From Kangiellaceae bacterium (GTDB lineage Bacteria > Pseudomonadota > Gammaproteobacteria > Enterobacterales > Kangiellaceae), in contig JAUUYO010000221.1 in NCBI GenBank assembly GCA_030590405.1, positions 1-5,302 of the forward strand: a DNA stretch of 5,302 nucleotides, written 5' to 3'. Below the pieces are notes generated by a model. It ran no database searches. It had not been told where the DNA came from and saw only the letters and a list, made by a program, of their open reading frames with translations. Below, one piece after another: positions 1-5,302 of the stretch. The position numbers and the translations under genes were made by a program. The first letter of the stretch is position 1, and each line of letters opens with the position of its first letter.

Positions 1-1
1 A

Positions 2-889
2 AGTGCAGAGCAGGAAAAGCAAGTTCGTTTAGATGCTAACAATCCTGGCATCAAACCTGATTTAACTTATGATCCGGCAGAAGATCTCTGTGCCGATTAT
101 TTGTCAGTAAATAACAAACCGAAAGTGGCCATTTTAAGAGAGCAAGGTGTTAATAGTCATTTAGAAATGGCGGCAGTATTTATTAAATCCGGCTTCAATG
201 CGATTGATGTTCATATGAGTGACTTGATGAATGAGCGAGTGAATCTGGCTGATTTTAGAGGGCTAGTCGCATGTGGCGGATTCTCCTACGGTGATGTTTT
301 AGGCGCTGGAGAAGGTTGGGCGAAATCGATTTTATTTAACCAAAATTTAAAACAAATGTTTAGCGAGTTTTTTGCCCGTGAAAATACTTTTTCACTGGGT
401 ATTTGTAACGGTTGTCAGATGATGTCGAATTTACGTTCAATCATTCCTGGTAGTGATCACTGGCCACATTTTGTCAGAAACCGTTCCGAGCAATTCGAAG
501 CGCGTTTTTCAATGGTAGAAGTGGTAGACAATCCCTCTATCTTTATGAAAGGCATGGCCGGTTCTAAAATTCCGATCGCGGTTTCTCATGGAGAAGGGCG
601 AGCGGAATTTGTATCTGCCGATAAAGCCGAAAATACCAATACTTCTGGATTAGTTACCACTCGCTTTATTGATAATTATGGCAAAGTGACCGAGCAATAT
701 CCAAGTAATCCCAATGGTTCTCCTTTTGGGATAACTGGTTTAACTTCGACTGATGGCCGAGTGACGATAATGATGCCGCATCCTGAACGGGTGGCTCGAA
801 CGGTACAAAATTCTTATGCGTTGCCAGAGTGGGGTGAAGATGGGCCCTGGACTCGAATGTTTCGCAATGCAAGAGTTTGGGTTGGCTAG
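2..889 (+). CDS. purL: Phosphoribosylformylglycinamidine synthase (FGAM synthetase), C-terminal part
   Basis: Cytosolic enzyme of the fourth step of de novo purine synthesis: FGAR, ATP and glutamine give FGAM. Only the last 295 codons are visible. The frame is open from base 2 and the start lies outside the window. What remains is the linker (PAEDLCADY, just before codon TTG at 101) and the whole class I glutamine amidotransferase domain, which makes the ammonia. The nucleophile is Cys in LGICNGCQMM (codon 404-406). His and Glu of MPHPERV (codons 779-781 and 785-787) complete the triad. The Cys-to-His distance of 125 residues equals that recalled for the enterobacterial enzyme (C1135, H1260). 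CGGFSYGDVLGAGEGWAKS is near-identical to E. coli. The linker joined in frame shows the long fused proteobacterial PurL (about 1295 residues) rather than a separate PurQ. The end WGEDGPWTRMFRNARVWVG is a normal family C-terminus, so the 3' end is intact. A terminator follows 30 bases after the stop. Confidence 0.98.
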   Translation, partial: SAEQEKQVRLDANNPGIKPDLTYDPAEDLCADYLSVNNKPKVAILREQGVNSHLEMAAVFIKSGFNAIDVHMSDLMNERVNLADFRGLVACGGFSYGDVLGAGEGWAKSILFNQNLKQMFSEFFARENTFSLGICNGCQMMSNLRSIIPGSDHWPHFVRNRSEQFEARFSMVEVVDNPSIFMKGMAGSKIPIAVSHGEGRAEFVSADKAENTNTSGLVTTRFIDNYGKVTEQYPSNPNGSPFGITGLTSTDGRVTIMMPHPERVARTVQNSYALPEWGEDGPWTRMFRNARVWVG

Positions 890-919
890 TTTTTTATCTA
901 TTAGTTTAGCCGTTATTAT

Positions 920-947
920 AAAGGCGTTTTTGTAAGCGCTTTTTTTT
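920..947 (+). terminator. Intrinsic terminator of purL
   Basis: Stem arm 920-929 (AAAGGCGTTT) pairs with 934-943 (AAGCGCTTTT) around a TTGT loop. This gives ten base pairs, two of them G-U. The T tract runs over 940-947, partly inside the second arm. It lies 31 bases after the purL stop. The two G-U pairs become A-C mismatches in the opposite transcript, so it should work mainly for purL and less well for the convergent cyclase gene. Confidence 0.85.
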
Positions 948-962
948 ATGCCTTAAATATAT

Positions 963-1000
963 CAATCCTGAATATATTAAATATAATTGATTCGGGGTTG
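963..1000 (+). other. Potential RNA hairpin in the purL/cyclase convergent spacer
   Basis: CAATCCTGAAT (963-973) can pair with ATTCGGGGTTG (990-1000) over 11 positions, with two U-G pairs and a 16-base AT-rich loop. The G-U pairs favour folding of + strand RNA. No T tract follows, so it is not a standard terminator. It lies downstream of the purL terminator, where only read-through or an unseen + transcript would carry it. It may be chance in AT-rich DNA. Confidence 0.35.
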
Positions 1001-1028
1001 TTGAACAATGAAAGAGCAACAGACCTTG

Positions 1029-1076
1029 ACATCAGCGAGCTATTAAAAAAACAAGTAAAACTTACATCGAGCTATT
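1029..1076. repeat. Short imperfect direct repeat between purL and the cyclase gene
   Basis: ACAT-CAG-CGAGCTATT (1029-1044) recurs as ACAT-CGAGCTATT (1064-1076), differing by a three-base insertion. The shared 9-mer CGAGCTATT starts at 1036 and again at 1068. Between them lies the A-rich stretch that holds the weak terminator candidate of the cyclase gene. The origin is unknown; it could be replication slippage. Confidence 0.4.
1045..1063 (-). terminator. Weak terminator candidate downstream of the cyclase gene
   Basis: Read on the - strand, AAGT (1063-1060) and ACTT (1056-1053) form a small stem with a TTT loop, and seven T follow after two bases (1051-1045). It begins about 30 bases beyond the cyclase stop. 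The stem is only four Watson-Crick pairs and has little GC, so efficiency is doubtful. It is the only T-run hairpin I see for this transcript. Confidence 0.3.
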
Positions 1077-1094
1077 TTAACAGCACCATATAAA

Positions 1095-2972
1095 TTACGG
1101 AATGTCGTTAAAAAAAGTAATCCTGTTTTTGCCGTGTTTCTTGGAATAATACAAAGCTTTGTCAGCTTGAAGAAAAAGATCGGTAGTTGATCTTGTTTCT
1201 GGCGATGTGGTTGAAATACCGATACTCACCGTAACAAAAAACGTCTCCCCACGGCTGTCAGTAAATTCATGTTTCGCTATATGTTCAGACATTCGTTCAG
1301 CTATTGCTAATCCGGCTTTGCTATCGATACGAGGTAAGAGACATAAAAATTCTTCTCCGCCGATACGTCCAACGGCATCTTCGAGCCTTAATTTTGACTG
1401 GCAAATTTCGGAAACAATACGAATAACTTGGTCGCCAAACGGGTGACCATATCGATCATTAATGTTTTTAAAGTCATCAATATCTAAAATGAAAATTGAT
1501 AAACTGCCTTTGTTATTACTTAGCGATTGTATTTGTTTTTCAAATAAGCGAAATATATAACGTCGATTAAATAACCCAGACAGTGAATCTCGAATAGAGA
1601 TCGCTATCACTTTGTTGGTATATCGTCTTTGTAAAATAAACGCCACTAAAATAATGAGTACAAGGACCACCGACAAGATTAGCAGGTAACCTTGATAGGA
1701 AAAATTCTGTTTTTGTTGAGCGGCCTGTAGGGATTGGAGTTTTGCTTGTTGCTCTAGCAGCTCTATTTTTGAATCACGACGTTCAATCTCATAAGTTGTA
1801 CGTAAAGTTGTTAAGCGTTCGGTTGAACTATCGGTTAATTTATTACTCTGTTTTTGATAGTACTCGGTTGCTAGTTGGTAGGCGCTAGCATAGTCTTCAG
1901 TCGCATAGGCCAACTCGCTTGCTATTTTTAATGTTTCCAACTGCCAACGAGTGCCTGCTAATTCAGGCATTTTTTCAAAAATTGCCTTGGCTTTGGATAA
2001 AGCGCTCTTTGCTTGAGAGTATTGTTTGAGTTGAATAAAACACATCGCTTTTCGTTTAAAAAGTTCTGCGTTGTAATCAGACTGCCCACCTAAAGTTAGT
2101 GCGTTGTTGATAATAGGGAGGGCTTGAGTGCAACTCCCTTTTTCTGCGAGAGTCATTGCCAGGCCATAATTCCCATAGAAAGTGATATCTTTGTTGGGAG
2201 TGTAAGATATTTTATTGATATATAACTCAAAATTAGCGATGGCTAGATCGTACCTTTTCCAATATCGATAGGTCGACGCTATTCCAAAAATAGCTTCTGC
2301 TTCATAGGGAGGGTAAGCTATTTTTTGATAGCCAGCTAACGCTTGTTGATAATAGTGGATGGATTGCTCATACTTTCCCATATAACCATAAATAGCGCCG
2401 TAGGTTTCATCGATCATCGCGAGCAGGAATGTATCTTCTAGCGCTAATGCTTGAGTGTAAGCATCTTGTATTTCGATCAACGATGCTTGAAAGGAATCTG
2501 TCAGGCTTTTGGTATAGGCTAATTCCTGTTTAGCCAGAAAATAGGTTTGATTCAGATTGCTTTGTTTCGCTTGAGCCATCGCCGTCTCAAAAAATACAAT
2601 GGCTTTTGTGTAACTACCTTCTCGTTGTTTAATCAGGCCATTATAAAAATGTAACAGACTAGTGAGTTCTGTTGGTGTTTTTGTTGTGACTATTTTAGAA
2701 GCATTTTTCACCGTTTGTTCAAAATCGTCATAGAAATACAACAGATTTTCGGCCTGGGCTTTGAGTAGCAATAGCTTAAGGTGGCGTTTATGTGGCAAGG
2801 TGGAATTGGACTGTTGGTAACTCAGTAGCGATTGGTAATTGGGCCAGGGGGCTTTATTAATATCCTCGGACATTGTTTGAAAGTTTACCGAAGGATCGGT
2901 ATGCACAGCCTTTGACTGCGAGCTTAACCCACAAAAAATGATGATCAAAATAAAGCTGGTAAGTCGATACAT
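1095..2972 (-). CDS. Membrane diguanylate cyclase with periplasmic TPR sensor region and GGDEF domain
   Basis: Predicted to join two GTP into cyclic di-GMP at the inner membrane in response to a periplasmic cue. A signal peptide spans residues 1-22 (hydrophobic 7-15, likely cleavage after SKA). A long helical region with TPR-like pairs follows, clearest near 114-147, 187-220, 224-258, 303-335 and 344-376. Then come a coiled coil (about 393-424), one membrane helix (about 428-447) followed by RR at 449-450, and a GGDEF domain (about 459-620). The catalytic domain looks active: D497 and E540 for metal, N505 and D514 for guanine, and signature GGEEF at 538-542. The inhibitory site RLED (529-532) sits five residues before GGEEF, and R560 fits its secondary arginine. 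Spacing agrees with PleD as I recall it. No EAL or HD-GYP domain is present, so it should only synthesise. ATG at 2972 is the first start after a stop and keeps the signal peptide, but it has no clear Shine-Dalgarno. It lies 169 bases after nadB on the same strand. The signal sensed is unknown. Confidence 0.93.
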   Translation of the reverse strand: MYRLTSFILIIIFCGLSSQSKAVHTDPSVNFQTMSEDINKAPWPNYQSLLSYQQSNSTLPHKRHLKLLLLKAQAENLLYFYDDFEQTVKNASKIVTTKTPTELTSLLHFYNGLIKQREGSYTKAIVFFETAMAQAKQSNLNQTYFLAKQELAYTKSLTDSFQASLIEIQDAYTQALALEDTFLLAMIDETYGAIYGYMGKYEQSIHYYQQALAGYQKIAYPPYEAEAIFGIASTYRYWKRYDLAIANFELYINKISYTPNKDITFYGNYGLAMTLAEKGSCTQALPIINNALTLGGQSDYNAELFKRKAMCFIQLKQYSQAKSALSKAKAIFEKMPELAGTRWQLETLKIASELAYATEDYASAYQLATEYYQKQSNKLTDSSTERLTTLRTTYEIERRDSKIELLEQQAKLQSLQAAQQKQNFSYQGYLLILSVVLVLIILVAFILQRRYTNKVIAISIRDSLSGLFNRRYIFRLFEKQIQSLSNNKGSLSIFILDIDDFKNINDRYGHPFGDQVIRIVSEICQSKLRLEDAVGRIGGEEFLCLLPRIDSKAGLAIAERMSEHIAKHEFTDSRGETFFVTVSIGISTTSPETRSTTDLFLQADKALYYSKKHGKNRITFFNDIP

Positions 2973-3141
2973 ATGGTTACAGCGTGTATATCCAGAATAT
3001 TTGAAAAATTAGCAGTTAGAAACTATCAAGCTCATCATAGCATGCAATCTCAAAATGAGTTTGTTTGGTGGAATCAACGGCTTGAATAAGTGACTAATGG
3101 TAAATAACGGTTTTTTGTCGCTTCTTATTTATGTTAATACT
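2973..3141. other. Spacer between nadB and the cyclase gene
   Basis: These 169 bases separate two genes on the same (-) strand. Apart from the extended -10 candidate I see no convincing gene. No GC-rich hairpin with a T tract follows nadB: the best stem, AAATAA/TTATTT (near 3095-3130), has a long loop and no T-run. Read-through from nadB into the cyclase gene therefore cannot be excluded. The palindrome GCATGC lies at 3040-3045, next to the -10 element. Confidence 0.5.
3034..3042 (-). promoter_or_regulatory. Candidate extended -10 promoter of the cyclase gene
   Basis: On the - strand this reads TGC-TATGAT, one mismatch from the extended -10 consensus TGn-TATAAT. No good -35 lies 17 bases upstream (AAACTC), which is tolerable for an extended -10 promoter. 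Transcription would begin near 3027 and give a leader of about 55 bases. It would let the cyclase be expressed separately from nadB. This rests on motif match only. Confidence 0.4.
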
Positions 3142-4770
3142 CTAGTTAACCCGGGAAAGGATTGTATCAACCACTTCATTTTCTGCATCTAATTCGGGAT
3201 AGTCTAAGGTGTAATGTAACCCGCGGCTTTCTTTGCGCCTCATTGCGCATTCGATAATTAGTTCTGCCACAGTAATTAAATTTCTAAGTTCGAGTAAATC
3301 ACTGGTGACCCTGAAATTCGAGTAATAATCTTTAACTTCCTGCTTGAGTAATTGAATCCTCCTCTTGGCTCTTTCGAGTCGTTTTGTCGTTCTTACAATT
3401 CCCACGTAATTCCACATTAAATGGCGAAGCTCATGCCAGTTATGAGAGACCACTACTTCTTCATCAGAATCCGATACCTGGCTTTCGTCCCATTTTGGGA
3501 TTTTGATTTTAGGATGCTGTTGTTGCTGAGCGGATTTTATGATATTTTCGGCTGCATTTTTGGCAAAAACCAGGCACTCCAGGAGAGAGTTACTGGCCAT
3601 TCGGTTGGCACCATGCAGCCCGGTAAAGGCGACTTCGCCGATGGCATAAAGACGCTTCAAATCGGTTGTTGATTGTTTGTCGACCACCACGCCGCCACAG
3701 GTATAATGGGCGGCAGGTACTACTGGGATAGCCTCTTTGGTGATATCAATATTGAGTTTTAATAGTCGCTCATAAATCGTTGGAAAATGTGATTTGATAA
3801 ATTCAGGATCTTTATGACTGATGTCCAGATAAACACAGTCGACCCCCAGGCGTTTAATTTCATGATCAATCGCGCGGGCGACTATATCGCGTGGGGCTAA
3901 CTCAGCACGCTCATCGAAACGTGGCATAAATCTTTCACCATTCGGTAATTTTAGTCGCGCACCTTCACCACGAAGCGCTTCAGTGATCAAAAATGAATTA
4001 GCCTTGCTGTGAAATAGGCAGGTTGGATGGAACTGATTAAATTCCAGATTAGCAACACGACAGCCGCTTCTCCAGGCCATTGCAATACCATCGCCACTGG
4101 AAATGTCGGGATTACTGGTATACAAATAGACTTTACTGGCTCCGCCAGTGGCTAGAACTACATATTTGGCATTAAACGACTCTACCTGGCCGGTTTGTCG
4201 GTTGAGCGCATAAGCGCCGTGGCATTGGTTTGTTTCACCGATTATTCCTAAACTATGGGTCGTAACAAGATCAATCGCATTGTAATTTTCAAATAGTCGA
4301 ATTTTTTCATTTTTAATAACCGTGTCAGAAAGTGTCGTTTGAACCTCTTTGCCAGTAGCATCTGCTGCGTGAATGATGCGCCGATGGCTGTGTCCACCTT
4401 CGCGGGTCAGGTGATAAGCCTCTTTATTGTGTGAGTTTTTTTGAGTGCTACTATTCTGGGTGCTAAAACTAACCCCTCGATCAATCAACCACTGGATAGC
4501 CGCTTTGCTGTTTTCGACGGTATATTGCACTGTTTCTTTGTTGCAAAGGCCAGCACCTGCTTTTAAAGTATCATTCACATGAGAATCAATTGTATCATCC
4601 TCATCAAGGACCGCAGCAATCCCACCTTGAGCATAAAAAGTAGCACCTTCAGTTAGTTGGCCTTTGCAGATCAGATGAATATTAAAATGCTCAGCTAAAT
4701 GCAATGCGCAAGTAAGTCCGGCAGCACCGCTACCAATGATTAAAACGTCAGATTGGTGTTCAAGAGACAT
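3142..4770 (-). CDS. nadB: L-aspartate oxidase (quinolinate synthase subunit B)
   Basis: Cytosolic FAD enzyme that oxidises L-aspartate to iminoaspartate, the first step of de novo NAD synthesis; NadA then makes quinolinate. The 542 residues match the E. coli length (540). The FAD dinucleotide-binding loop GSGAAGL is at 13-19, TEGATFYAQGGIAAV at 40-54 and LTREGGHSHRR at 121-131. Catalytic residues known from E. coli (H244, R290, H351, R386) fall at H248 (QFHPT), R294 (PRDIVARA), H355 (AAHYTCGG) and R390 (GANRMASNS), all with the same +4 offset. These mark NadB as distinct from the related succinate dehydrogenase and fumarate reductase flavoproteins, together with the soluble helical C-terminal domain (GIVRTTKRLERA, ESRGLHYTLDYPE). 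A polar loop at 102-116 (rich in N, S, T, Q) is about three residues longer than in E. coli. ATG at 4770 is the only fitting start, since an in-frame stop lies just upstream. The ribosome site is poor. rpoE is divergent upstream, as in E. coli. No nadA or nadC is in the window. Confidence 0.98.
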   Translation of the reverse strand: MSLEHQSDVLIIGSGAAGLTCALHLAEHFNIHLICKGQLTEGATFYAQGGIAAVLDEDDTIDSHVNDTLKAGAGLCNKETVQYTVENSKAAIQWLIDRGVSFSTQNSSTQKNSHNKEAYHLTREGGHSHRRIIHAADATGKEVQTTLSDTVIKNEKIRLFENYNAIDLVTTHSLGIIGETNQCHGAYALNRQTGQVESFNAKYVVLATGGASKVYLYTSNPDISSGDGIAMAWRSGCRVANLEFNQFHPTCLFHSKANSFLITEALRGEGARLKLPNGERFMPRFDERAELAPRDIVARAIDHEIKRLGVDCVYLDISHKDPEFIKSHFPTIYERLLKLNIDITKEAIPVVPAAHYTCGGVVVDKQSTTDLKRLYAIGEVAFTGLHGANRMASNSLLECLVFAKNAAENIIKSAQQQQHPKIKIPKWDESQVSDSDEEVVVSHNWHELRHLMWNYVGIVRTTKRLERAKRRIQLLKQEVKDYYSNFRVTSDLLELRNLITVAELIIECAMRRKESRGLHYTLDYPELDAENEVVDTILSRVN

Positions 4771-4788
4771 TACAGGTTACTAACTTTA

Positions 4789-4794
4789 TTTATA
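4789..4794 (-). promoter_or_regulatory. Candidate -10 element of nadB
   Basis: On the - strand this reads TATAAA. The 17-base-spaced -35 position is TTATTG (4817-4812), a poor match that lies inside the palindrome at 4810-4822. The start site would be near 4782, leaving a leader of only about a dozen bases. The AT-rich surroundings make chance matches likely. Confidence 0.25.
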
Positions 4795-4809
4795 TTAAGT
4801 CGTATTTTG

Positions 4810-4822
4810 CGCAATAATTGCG
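4810..4822. promoter_or_regulatory. 13-bp palindrome, possible operator upstream of nadB
   Basis: CGCAAT-A-ATTGCG is a perfect six-base inverted repeat around one central base. It ends 40 bases upstream of the nadB start codon and would overlap the -35 position of the candidate nadB promoter, a usual place for a repressor site. Its right half contains CAATAATT, which recurs directly at 4831-4838. I do not recognise it as a NadR box (TGTTTA/TAAACA type) or another familiar operator. Confidence 0.4.
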
Positions 4823-4840
4823 AGAATTACCAATAATTTA

Positions 4841-4859
4841 GATTGATTAGCGATCAATC
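4841..4859. promoter_or_regulatory. Inverted repeat GATTGAT-N5-ATCAATC
   Basis: Seven-base arms at 4841-4847 and 4853-4859 flank a TAGCG centre. The core TTGAT-N5-ATCAA resembles an FNR site (TTGAT-N4-ATCAA) but has one extra central base, so FNR binding is doubtful. The site lies about 15 bases upstream of the extended -10 facing rpoE and about 70 bases upstream of the nadB start, so a bound protein could affect either gene. Confidence 0.4.
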
Positions 4860-4873
4860 CTTCTGAAAATATC

Positions 4874-4882
4874 TGATATAAT
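4874..4882 (+). promoter_or_regulatory. Candidate housekeeping (extended -10) promoter of rpoE
   Basis: TGA-TATAAT matches the extended -10 consensus TGn-TATAAT exactly. The hexamer 17 bases upstream (TCAATC) is not a good -35, which extended -10 promoters tolerate. The start would be near 4889, giving a leader of roughly 175 bases to rpoE. It is a plausible basal sigma-70 promoter, analogous to the non-autoregulated rpoE promoter of E. coli. Confidence 0.5.
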
Positions 4883-4920
4883 TTGAAATAATGAATGAAA
4901 GTACTCGTTTGAACTAAATG

Positions 4921-4947
4921 GGAACAATGGGTGTCAATCTATTCAGA
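4921..4947 (+). promoter_or_regulatory. Candidate sigma-E autoregulatory promoter of rpoE
   Basis: GGAACAA (4921-4927), a 15-base spacer and TCAGA (4943-4947) resemble the sigma-E consensus (GGAACTT, about 15-16 bases, TCnnA). The most constrained parts, AAC and TC..A, are present. Transcription would start near 4954, about 110 bases before the rpoE start codon. rpoE transcribing its own operon from such a promoter is established in E. coli. A second -35-like GAACTA lies 11 bases upstream (4911-4916) but its downstream TCAAT fits less well. Confidence 0.5.
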
Positions 4948-4994
4948 TCTTTATCTACGATAATCATCATAACCATTTACAGTACAATAACAGG

Positions 4995-5019
4995 GTCAAT
5001 TGACGAACTGATTTGTCAA
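4995..5019 (+). repeat. Palindromic element in the rpoE leader
   Basis: GTCAATTGAC (4995-5004) is a perfect 10-base palindrome. Its right half TTGAC (5000-5004) can also pair with GTCAA (5015-5019) across ten bases. The GTCAA units start 20 bases apart, about two helical turns. It lies downstream of both candidate rpoE promoters, so it could be a protein site or a small RNA fold. I do not recognise it. Confidence 0.35.
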
Positions 5020-5064
5020 ATAAAACCATAAAAAATTAACAAGTTACAATTGAAATAAAAATTA

Positions 5065-5302
5065 ATGACAAAAACCACAGATGCCGAGTTGGTAGAAAGA
5101 GTGCAGCGCGGTGATAAGCGGGCGTTTGATATACTGGTTGTAAAATACCAAAGTAAGATCCTTTCTATCATCAGCCGATTTATCAGCGATCATGCAGAGA
5201 TTAATGATGTCGCACAGGATGCTTTTATAAAAGCTTACCGAGCGTTACCCAATTTCCGTGGTGAAAGTGCTTTTTACACCTGGCTTTATCGAATTGCTAT
5301 CA
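5065..5302 (+). CDS. rpoE: RNA polymerase sigma-E factor (extracytoplasmic function sigma factor), N-terminal part
   Basis: The first 79 codons are visible; the window ends inside the gene (E. coli RpoE has 191 residues). Sigma-E directs RNA polymerase to envelope-stress and outer-membrane biogenesis genes and is held at the inner membrane by anti-sigma RseA. The start MTKTTDAELVERVQRGD, then AFDILVVKYQ, VAQDAFIKAYRAL and FRGESAFYTWLYRIAI, follow E. coli RpoE through sigma region 2 (core binding and -10 recognition). The closeness to RpoE, with divergent nadB beside it, separates it from the many other ECF factors. ATG at 5065 is chosen because TAA at 5056-5058 closes the frame upstream and the N-terminal length fits. 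The bases before it (TTGAAATAAAAATTA) carry no clear Shine-Dalgarno. rseA, rseB and rseC would be expected downstream but are outside the window. Confidence 0.96.
   Translation, partial: MTKTTDAELVERVQRGDKRAFDILVVKYQSKILSIISRFISDHAEINDVAQDAFIKAYRALPNFRGESAFYTWLYRIAI

Larger units (their letters stand above)
4771..5064. promoter_or_regulatory. Divergent nadB/rpoE control region
   Basis: This AT-rich region of 294 bases separates the divergent starts of nadB and rpoE and holds no convincing gene. From the nadB side it contains a -10-like TATAAA, the palindrome CGCAATAATTGCG, a 19-base inverted repeat, a perfect extended -10 facing rpoE, a sigma-E-like promoter and a palindromic leader just before rpoE. 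The palindromes lie nearer nadB and the rpoE promoters in the right half. In E. coli rpoE also has more than one promoter, one of them read by sigma-E itself. Confidence 0.7.

Noticed and set aside
1..20. Lipoprotein signal for the cyclase (Cys at residue 14)
   Set aside because: The context IIFC-G lacks a proper lipobox (Phe at -1), and SKA at 20-22 gives a better ordinary cleavage site. The gene itself lies at 1095-2972; the residue numbers refer to its protein.
666..872. 68-codon open frame on the - strand inside purL
   Set aside because: It lies entirely antisense to the conserved amidotransferase domain, and its translation shows no recognisable motif.
101..889. A separate purQ-like gene starting at TTG 101
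   Set aside because: The frame is open upstream to base 2 and encodes the PurL linker (PAEDL...), so TTG 101 is an internal codon of fused PurL.
1008..1046. 12-codon open frame MKEQQTLTSASY after purL
   Set aside because: It is very short, has no ribosome site, lies beyond the purL terminator and overlaps the direct repeat.
1207..1446. 79-codon open frame on the + strand inside the cyclase gene
   Set aside because: It is antisense to the GGDEF-coding part and has no family features.
3421..3672. 83-codon open frame on the + strand inside nadB
   Set aside because: It is antisense to highly conserved NadB sequence; the open frame follows from that codon use.
3142..4770. Succinate dehydrogenase or fumarate reductase flavoprotein subunit
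   Set aside because: The LTREGGHSHRR region, the HYTCGG motif, the 542-residue length and the neighbouring rpoE all fit NadB, and no iron-sulfur or membrane subunit gene is adjacent.
5000..5026. Sigma-70 promoter TTGACG...TAAAAC just before rpoE
   Set aside because: The -35 is good but the spacer is 15 bases and the -10 is poor; TTGAC is better explained as part of the palindrome.
1..5302. Mobile element, CRISPR array, tRNA or toxin-antitoxin pair
   Set aside because: I looked on both strands and saw no transposase or integrase motif, regularly spaced repeats, tRNA cloverleaf or small gene pair.

Overview
The window comes from a gammaproteobacterium. PurL (fused single-chain form), NadB and RpoE all resemble their Escherichia coli counterparts closely, and the divergent nadB/rpoE pair is a classic gammaproteobacterial arrangement. 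Base composition is AT-leaning and the intergenic regions are AT-rich. A periplasmic-TPR diguanylate cyclase suggests an environmental, perhaps marine, lineage rather than an enteric one. I cannot name the genus from this sequence.

Layout, left to right. (1) Bases 2-889, + strand: the 3' end of purL, holding the complete glutamine amidotransferase domain of phosphoribosylformylglycinamidine synthase. A good intrinsic terminator follows at 920-947. (2) Bases 890-1094: a convergent intergenic region with the terminator, an 11-bp G-U-containing hairpin and a short imperfect direct repeat. (3) Bases 1095-2972, - strand: a 625-residue membrane diguanylate cyclase with signal peptide, periplasmic TPR region, coiled coil, one membrane helix and a GGDEF domain with intact active and inhibitory sites. 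(4) Bases 2973-3141: a spacer with a candidate extended -10 promoter for the cyclase. (5) Bases 3142-4770, - strand: nadB, L-aspartate oxidase, complete. (6) Bases 4771-5064: the divergent nadB/rpoE control region, holding two palindromes, a perfect extended -10 sequence, a candidate sigma-E-type promoter and a palindromic leader. (7) Bases 5065-5302, + strand: the first 79 codons of rpoE, cut by the window edge.

The genes do not form one pathway. purL serves purine synthesis, nadB starts de novo NAD synthesis, and rpoE controls the envelope stress response. The cyclase is the accessory element: it would turn an unknown periplasmic signal into cyclic di-GMP. It lies between genes that are several genes apart in E. 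coli. I see no mobile element, CRISPR array, RNA gene or clearly new multi-gene system. The points most worth a second look are the nadB/rpoE control region and the orphan cyclase.
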